10,686 bases of DNA from Thermoflexales bacterium (GTDB lineage: Bacteria; Chloroflexota; Anaerolineae; Fen-1058), in NCBI GenBank assembly GCA_016931085.1, contig JAFGFO010000482.1, positions 1 through 10,686 of the forward strand, written 5' to 3'. The notes below the pieces were generated by a model that saw only the letters and a list, made by a program, of their open reading frames with translations, was not told the DNA's origin and ran no database searches. Each line of letters begins with the position of its first letter. The first letter of the stretch is position 1. Positions 6,984 to 10,686 of the stretch are shown one piece after another. The position numbers were made by a program, and so were the translations under genes.

Positions 6984-8137
6984 CAAAGCGCCTCTAAAAT
7001 TGTCGTGATGACGGTGGCGCCGCTGCCGCCAATGTTTTGCGCCATGCCAAGCCGGGCATCGGCCACCTGGTTCTTGCCAGCCTGGCCGCGCAACTGCTGG
7101 ACGACTTCGACCACCTGGTAGATGCCCGTCGCGCCGACGGGATGCCCGCGCGCCTTGAGGCCTCCCATCGTCGTGAGCGGAAGTTGGCCATCGAGGCCAA
7201 TTTGCCCCTCCAGTCCCAAACGAGTGGCCTCGCCTCGCTCGGCAAAACCGGACGCCTCCAGGCTAAGCGCGCTCATGATCGTAAACGCATCGTGCAGCTC
7301 AAACAAGTCAATGTCTTGCGGCCCCACACCGGCCTGCGTGTAGGCCTTGGTGCTGCTGATGGCGGCCGCGTTCAAGGCCAGCATATCGCGCCGGTCGTGC
7401 AGCGCGACGCTATCGGTGCCGATCGCGCTCGCCCGTATGCGCACCGGGCGCTCCGCCAGGCTGCGGGCTATCTCCGTAGGGCAAAGCACCACGGCCGCTG
7501 CGCCGTCGCAAATGGGCGATGAATCCAGCAAGTTGATCGGGTCAGCGATCATTTTGGCTCGCCTGAAATCTTCGGCCGTGATCTCGCGTTGGAACATGGC
7601 GCACGGATTGTTGACGGCGTTCTTGTGGGCATTGATGGCAAACAGCGCAAAGGCCTCGTGCGGCACCTTGTATTCGTGCATATAACGCCGCATCAGCAAG
7701 GCATTGATCGCCACAAAGCTGAGACCCTGCTGGGCCTCGTAATCACCGTCGGCGGCCATGGCCAGGCTGGCCGTCACCTCCTCGCCAGGCCGGTCGGTCA
7801 TCTTTTCAACGCCCGCCACGACGACGAAATCCGCCAGCTCGCCGGCCACGGCGATGTAGCCCACCCGCAGGGCCGCCGCGCCAGAGCCGCACGCCGCTTC
7901 GATCTTGACCGCCTCCACGCCGCGCAGGCCAACAAAGTCGCTCACGAGCGCCCCCAGGTGCTCCTGTCCGGTCAATTCGCCGGACAGCATGTTGCCGATA
8001 TACAGGCTATCCACCCGCTCGATGCCTGCCTCGCGGATGGCAGCCAGGATCGCCTGGGTAGCCAGCTCCTTGAGCGAAAGCTCCCAGTGCTCGCCGACCG
8101 GCGTTTGACCTATACCGATGATACTGACATCACGCAT
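6983..8137 (-). CDS. Acetyl-CoA C-acetyltransferase (acetoacetyl-CoA thiolase), archaeal/SCP-x type
   Basis: 384 residues. It condenses two acetyl-CoA to acetoacetyl-CoA, the first and unfavourable step of the mevalonate pathway. The nucleophilic cysteine is C83 in EAACGSGAAAL. H282 lies in ELHDAF and H332 in GGLKARGHPVGATG. The site that carries the second catalytic cysteine in classical biosynthetic thiolases reads NIGGSG (N368), as expected for the archaeal/SCP-x group. I chose ATG 8137 (MRDVSIIGIGQTPVG) because this is where family similarity starts and AGGA lies 7 bases upstream. An in-frame start at 8170 would add 11 residues encoded by the neighbouring palindrome and is unlikely. It is flanked by HMG-CoA synthase and DUF35, its partners in archaea, so a channelled complex is expected. 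Other SCP-x-like thiolases act on longer acyl-CoAs; context argues against that here. Confidence 0.92.
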   Translation of the reverse strand: MRDVSIIGIGQTPVGEHWELSLKELATQAILAAIREAGIERVDSLYIGNMLSGELTGQEHLGALVSDFVGLRGVEAVKIEAACGSGAAALRVGYIAVAGELADFVVVAGVEKMTDRPGEEVTASLAMAADGDYEAQQGLSFVAINALLMRRYMHEYKVPHEAFALFAINAHKNAVNNPCAMFQREITAEDFRRAKMIADPINLLDSSPICDGAAAVVLCPTEIARSLAERPVRIRASAIGTDSVALHDRRDMLALNAAAISSTKAYTQAGVGPQDIDLFELHDAFTIMSALSLEASGFAERGEATRLGLEGQIGLDGQLPLTTMGGLKARGHPVGATGIYQVVEVVQQLRGQAGKNQVADARLGMAQNIGGSGATVITTILEAL

Positions 8138-8144
8138 TTGGCTA

Positions 8145-8148
8145 TCCT
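8145..8148 (-). promoter_or_regulatory. Ribosome binding site that decides the thiolase start
   Basis: AGGA on the minus strand, 7 bases before ATG 8137. It lies downstream of the alternative start at 8170, so it only fits the shorter 384-residue protein, which is also where family similarity begins. Confidence 0.6.
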
Positions 8149-8156
8149 GAAGATAA

Positions 8157-8208
8157 ACCACGAAGGACACAAAGAAGAAAATCCTTTGTGATCTTTGTCC
8201 TTTGTGGT
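8157..8208. repeat. Palindromic ACCACGAAGGACACAAAG element between HMG-CoA synthase and thiolase
   Basis: ACCACGAAGGACACAAAG (8157-8174) pairs with CTTTGTCCTTTGTGGT (8193-8208), allowing one mismatch and a 2-base bulge. An internal CTTTGTG word (8184-8190) could pair with the left arm as an alternative. It lies in the 112-base gap between the two genes and is followed by eight A on the plus strand. It looks like a dispersed extragenic repeat. The rest of the gap (8209-8249) shows nothing recognisable. Confidence 0.7.
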
Positions 8209-8249
8209 AAAAAAAATCATCGTCGACATAACCTATCTCTTTACAACAT

Positions 8250-9293
8250 CTATTCCATCATCAGTTTTCTACGAAAGCGCACGTAGGTGGCATAGTCGAT
8301 CGCCTTGCGCCGGGCGATATAGTCATGCGTCGTGGGCGGGCCGGCCCGCCGGGCAATCTGCTCGGTCACACGCAAGCTAAAGGCGTCGGAACCAGCCCCC
8401 GATCCAAACGAGACCAACAAAATGCGATCGCCCGGCTGAGCCACGTCCAGGACAGCCGTCAGGCCGATCAAGGCCGCCCCGGCATAGACGTTACCAATCT
8501 CGTTGACCAGCAAACCGGCCTGCAACTGATCACGGCTAAAGCCCAAGTCTTTGCCAGCTTTGAGCGGAAAGCGCACGTTGGGTTGGTGAAAGACCGCGTG
8601 AGCATAGTCGGCCGGGCGGGTTCCCATTTTCTGCATCAGCTCGCTGCCGGCCGACACAACGTGCTTGAAATAGGCCGGCTCGCCGGTAAAGCGACTGCCA
8701 TGCTTGGGATAGTGCGCGTACTGGCGACGCCAAAAGTCAGGCGTGTCGGTCACGTACGACAAGGATTCCTCGATCGCCGCCACAGCCTCCTCGAGCGGGC
8801 CAAGCACGTAGGCTGCCCCGCCCGCGCCGGCCGTGTATTCCAGCGCATCGCCCGGCCGGCCTTGAGCCGTGTCCATGCCAATCGCCAGGGCATAACGCGC
8901 CATGCCAGAGCCTACAAAGCCGAGCGCGGCCTGCATCGCTTCAGTACCAGCCTTGCAGGCAAATTGCCAGTCGGCCGCCTGAACGTGCGGCACCGCACCG
9001 ATCGCCTCGGCCACAATGGTAGACGTCGGCTTGACGGCATACGGGTGGCTTTCGCTGCCTACCCACACCGCGCCGATTCGCTGCGGGTCGATTTGCGCCC
9101 GAGCCAGGGCATTGCGGGCCGCTTCGATGGACATTGTCACCACGTCCTCGTCCAGACCTGGCACAGCCTTTTCCTTGACCGGCAGCGAGCCCTCGCCACC
9201 CTCCCACACCCGGCTGACCTCAGCCGCCGGCAGGCGATAACGTGGCACATAGGCGCCGTAGCCGACAATCCCCACATCGTTGATAGGCTTCAT
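8250..9293 (-). CDS. Hydroxymethylglutaryl-CoA synthase, archaeal type
   Basis: 347 residues, normal for the archaeal-type enzyme and shorter than eukaryotic or Gram-positive HMG-CoA synthases. It condenses acetyl-CoA with acetoacetyl-CoA to HMG-CoA. The N-terminus [15 protein letters not shown] is diagnostic. The catalytic cysteine is C113 in [10 protein letters not shown], the likely general-base Glu is E81 in [12 protein letters not shown], and the active-site His is H236 in [24 protein letters not shown] and [14 protein letters not shown] complete the thiolase fold. In archaea this enzyme sits in a complex with the thiolase and DUF35 protein encoded just downstream. The ATG at 9293 directly follows an AT-only heptamer repeat, and no Shine-Dalgarno is visible. 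Later starts would remove the conserved N-terminus, so 9293 is retained. Translation may rely on the unstructured AT-rich leader or on coupling to the reductase gene 26 bases upstream (inference). Confidence 0.95.
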   Translation of the reverse strand: MKPINDVGIVGYGAYVPRYRLPAAEVSRVWEGGEGSLPVKEKAVPGLDEDVVTMSIEAARNALARAQIDPQRIGAVWVGSESHPYAVKPTSTIVAEAIGAVPHVQAADWQFACKAGTEAMQAALGFVGSGMARYALAIGMDTAQGRPGDALEYTAGAGGAAYVLGPLEEAVAAIEESLSYVTDTPDFWRRQYAHYPKHGSRFTGEPAYFKHVVSAGSELMQKMGTRPADYAHAVFHQPNVRFPLKAGKDLGFSRDQLQAGLLVNEIGNVYAGAALIGLTAVLDVAQPGDRILLVSFGSGAGSDAFSLRVTEQIARRAGPPTTHDYIARRKAIDYATYVRFRRKLMME

Positions 9294-9321
9294 ATTAATT
9301 ATTAATTGTTAATTATTAATT
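9294..9321. repeat. AT-only heptamer tandem repeat, four copies
   Basis: Four adjacent copies of (A/G)TTAATT: 9294-9300, 9301-9307, 9308-9314 (starting with G) and 9315-9321. The array fills the entire spacer between reductase and HMG-CoA synthase and supplies two bases of the reductase TAA stop. It contrasts sharply with the GC-rich neighbours. Heptamer arrays of this kind occur as short tandem repeats between genes in several phyla. Here it replaces the Shine-Dalgarno region of the synthase. Confidence 0.85.
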
Positions 9322-10501
9322 AGAGGCGCTCGACGCGGCGGTGCAAGCGCATGTGGCCGCGTTGGATGCCCTCGGTCGCCAGGGCGCGCAGGGCGGCCAG
9401 GTTTTGCATCAGGCCAACGGCCACGATGATCTCAGCCAGCTCGCGCGCCGATTGCACTCCCATCAGTTTCAGGGCCACGCGGGCAACGGGGTGGATCTTG
9501 GTCGCGCCGCCCACGCTGCCCACAGCCATCGGCATCTCTAGCGTGCCGCTCAAGTTACCGGCCCCATCCTTGCCCCACGTCGAGAGTGGCATGTAGCGCC
9601 CGCTCCGCGCGGCGTAAGCGTGCGCCCCAGCCTCAACCGCGCGCCAGTCGTTGCCAGTGGCGACGACCACGGCGTCAACGCCGTTCATGATACCCTTGTT
9701 ATGAGTAACCGCCCGGTAGGGATCGGCGGCGGCAAAGGTCCACGCTTCGACGATCCGCTCGCGCACCGTCTCGCCATCGAAAGCCAGCCCATCTCTCTCG
9801 AACGCCAGCGCTGCTGGGGGGATAGCACACCGGGCGCGCGCCAGGCGGCGGTCAGCCAGGTTCGACAAGATGCGCAGCCCCACCCGTCCACCCGTGATAT
9901 CTTCGATGACAGGCGCCAACTGCTCGGCGGCGCTATTGACCGTGTTGGCACCCATCGCGTCCCGGCAGTCAAAGAGCAGGTGAACGACGAGCATCGGCCC
10001 ACGCGGTGACTCGAGCACCCGCGCTTCCAGCTCGCGCGCCCCGCCGCCCAGGCCGGCGATGACAGGGTCAGTCTGGGTGGCCAGCTCCAGCAGGCGTTCG
10101 CGCTGCGCCAGCACGTCTAAACGGGCCGCGTGCGGGTCGGCCAGGTCGAGCACCTGGATCTGGGCGATCATCCACGGCTGGCTCGACGAGCTTGTGATCC
10201 CCCCACCCTCGCGTGCCAGGCGGGCAGCCAACGACGCGCCGGCCACCACCGAGGGTTCTTCGATCGCCATAGGAATCAGCATGTCGCGGCCGTTGACCCG
10301 AAAGTTGGTTGCGACGCCCAGCGGCAGGCCAAACACCCCCACCGTGTTTTCGACCATGCGCTCGGCCTGGGTGGCGGCCAATCCCAACGCGCCAAGCAGC
10401 GCCTGCCGCTCGTCTTCCGTCAGTCCGGCCTGCTCAGTCACTACGCGCAGGCGTTCCTCAAGCGGCTGCCTGTAAAATCCGGGTAAACGCGAATTAACCA
10501 T
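9320..10501 (-). CDS. Hydroxymethylglutaryl-CoA reductase, class II, with short C-terminus
   Basis: 393 residues from ATG 10501. It reduces HMG-CoA to mevalonate with two NAD(P)H. Numbering from this start, the motifs match Pseudomonas mevalonii reductase as I recall it: SRLPGF at the start, catalytic E82 in IEEPSVVAGAS, DAMGANTVN (181-189), catalytic K269 in THNKGIMNG, D285 in ATGNDWRAVEAGAHAYA, and H383 in EGIQRGHMRLH. D145 in LATQTD falls at the Asp (D146 in P. mevalonii) that favours NADH over NADPH, so NADH use is predicted. The protein stops 10 residues after H383, whereas the P. mevalonii enzyme continues about 47, so the small C-terminal flap helices are missing. The stop lies in the AT heptamer repeat. 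Starts at ATG 10507 or GTG 10513 are possible; the only Shine-Dalgarno-like GGGAG lies 11 bases before the GTG, but similarity begins at 10501. First gene of the mevalonate cluster. Confidence 0.93.
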   Translation of the reverse strand: MVNSRLPGFYRQPLEERLRVVTEQAGLTEDERQALLGALGLAATQAERMVENTVGVFGLPLGVATNFRVNGRDMLIPMAIEEPSVVAGASLAARLAREGGGITSSSSQPWMIAQIQVLDLADPHAARLDVLAQRERLLELATQTDPVIAGLGGGARELEARVLESPRGPMLVVHLLFDCRDAMGANTVNSAAEQLAPVIEDITGGRVGLRILSNLADRRLARARCAIPPAALAFERDGLAFDGETVRERIVEAWTFAAADPYRAVTHNKGIMNGVDAVVVATGNDWRAVEAGAHAYAARSGRYMPLSTWGKDGAGNLSGTLEMPMAVGSVGGATKIHPVARVALKLMGVQSARELAEIIVAVGLMQNLAALRALATEGIQRGHMRLHRRVERL

Positions 10502-10517
10502 CGCCATACACACAACG

Positions 10518-10544
10518 AGCCCATCTCCCAGGGAGTGGGCTTTT
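10518..10544 (+). terminator. Hairpin in the reductase leader; terminator-like when read on the plus strand
   Basis: AGCCCA, a bulged T, then CTCC pairs with GGAG and TGGGCT (10518-10541), with a 3-base loop and TTTT directly after on the plus strand. Read on the plus strand this is a plausible short terminator, although no plus-strand gene leads into it. Read on the minus strand it is a leader hairpin upstream of the reductase. Its 3' arm contains GGGAG, the only Shine-Dalgarno candidate, so it might limit reductase translation (inference). Confidence 0.45.
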
Positions 10545-10557
10545 CTGTAGTAGAGAA

Positions 10558-10566
10558 ACTATACCA
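10558..10566 (-). promoter_or_regulatory. Possible extended -10 promoter of the mevalonate cluster
   Basis: TGGTATAGT on the minus strand gives the extended -10 form TG-N-TATAGT. No -35 hexamer lies at the usual 17-base distance; TTGATA words upstream are at 12 and 22 bases. Transcription would start near 10551, giving a leader of about 40 bases that contains the hairpin at 10518-10541. Sequence match only. Confidence 0.35.
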
Positions 10567-10627
10567 CATCTAGCCTATCAAAAGCTATCAAGATCGTAGC
10601 TGCTCAGGCATAAGCTAGAAAAAGCTT

Positions 10628-10663
10628 TTTTATCCGCGAATTTACGCTAATCAACACCAATTT
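10628..10663. repeat. Half copy of the ATCCGCGAAT palindromic repeat
   Basis: TTTTATCCGCGAAT, then ACGCTAAT and CACCAATTT, match 6911-6946 at 30 of 36 positions in the same orientation. No inverted partner arm is visible before the window ends, so this is either a half element or is cut by the edge. It lies upstream of the possible cluster promoter. Apart from this repeat, the -10 candidate and the leader hairpin, I see nothing in 10514-10686. Confidence 0.7.
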
Positions 10664-10686
10664 GGGCTGAAAAGTGCTAAAAATTA

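Noticed and set aside
8325..9305. Plus-strand open frame of 326 codons opposite HMG-CoA synthase
   Set aside because: The minus-strand frame is an unmistakable HMG-CoA synthase; the plus frame has no recognisable motif.
10615..10632. AAGCT/AGCTT words with a T-run considered as a terminator on the plus strand
   Set aside because: The stem would have only 4-5 AT-rich pairs and overlaps the dispersed repeat; too weak to call.

Overview
The window most likely comes from a member of the Chloroflexota (Anaerolineae-like or a relative). Four things point there: secreted proteins with long Thr-Pro-rich linkers, a C-terminal YLPLVVRNN tail, a mevalonate-pathway cluster of the kind known from Roseiflexus and its relatives, and many short intergenic palindromes. 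All genes I can support lie on the minus strand, so the biological reading direction is from right to left. Open frames on the plus strand look like antisense shadows of GC-rich minus-strand genes.

Right part (about 10566 down to 6499): the upper mevalonate pathway. A possible extended -10 promoter and a 5' hairpin precede a class II HMG-CoA reductase. It is followed by an archaeal-type HMG-CoA synthase, an archaeal/SCP-x-type acetoacetyl-CoA thiolase and a zinc-ribbon/OB-fold DUF35 protein. The last three correspond to the archaeal thiolase/HMG-CoA synthase/DUF35 complex, in which two acetyl-CoA become acetoacetyl-CoA and then HMG-CoA without releasing the intermediate. The reductase then makes mevalonate. 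The later enzymes (mevalonate kinase, decarboxylase, isopentenyl phosphate kinase) are not in this window. Each junction between these genes carries a different repeat: an AT-only heptamer array, an ACCACGAAGGACAC palindrome, and an ATCCGCGAAT palindrome with a second partial copy at the right edge.

Middle part (6398 to 2614): an envelope or secreted cluster. A 751-residue exported protein has a seven-repeat TolB/PD40 beta-propeller, two carboxypeptidase-regulatory-like beta domains, a DUF11-like domain and the YLPLVVRNN tail. Only 6 bases downstream lies a small membrane-anchored protein. After a palindrome-rich gap comes a larger paralog of it that has gained Thr-Pro linkers and a beta domain.

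Left part (2502 to beyond base 1): one uninterrupted frame of at least 834 codons that runs off the window. It encodes a SARP/BTAD-AAA-TPR transcriptional regulator. Its target cannot be read from the sequence.

I see no rRNA, tRNA, CRISPR array, transposase or phage gene. The most noteworthy points are the archaeal-type HMG-CoA module joined to a bacterial-type reductase, a reductase C-terminus that stops early exactly at a repeat, and the repeat-filled junctions of the cluster.
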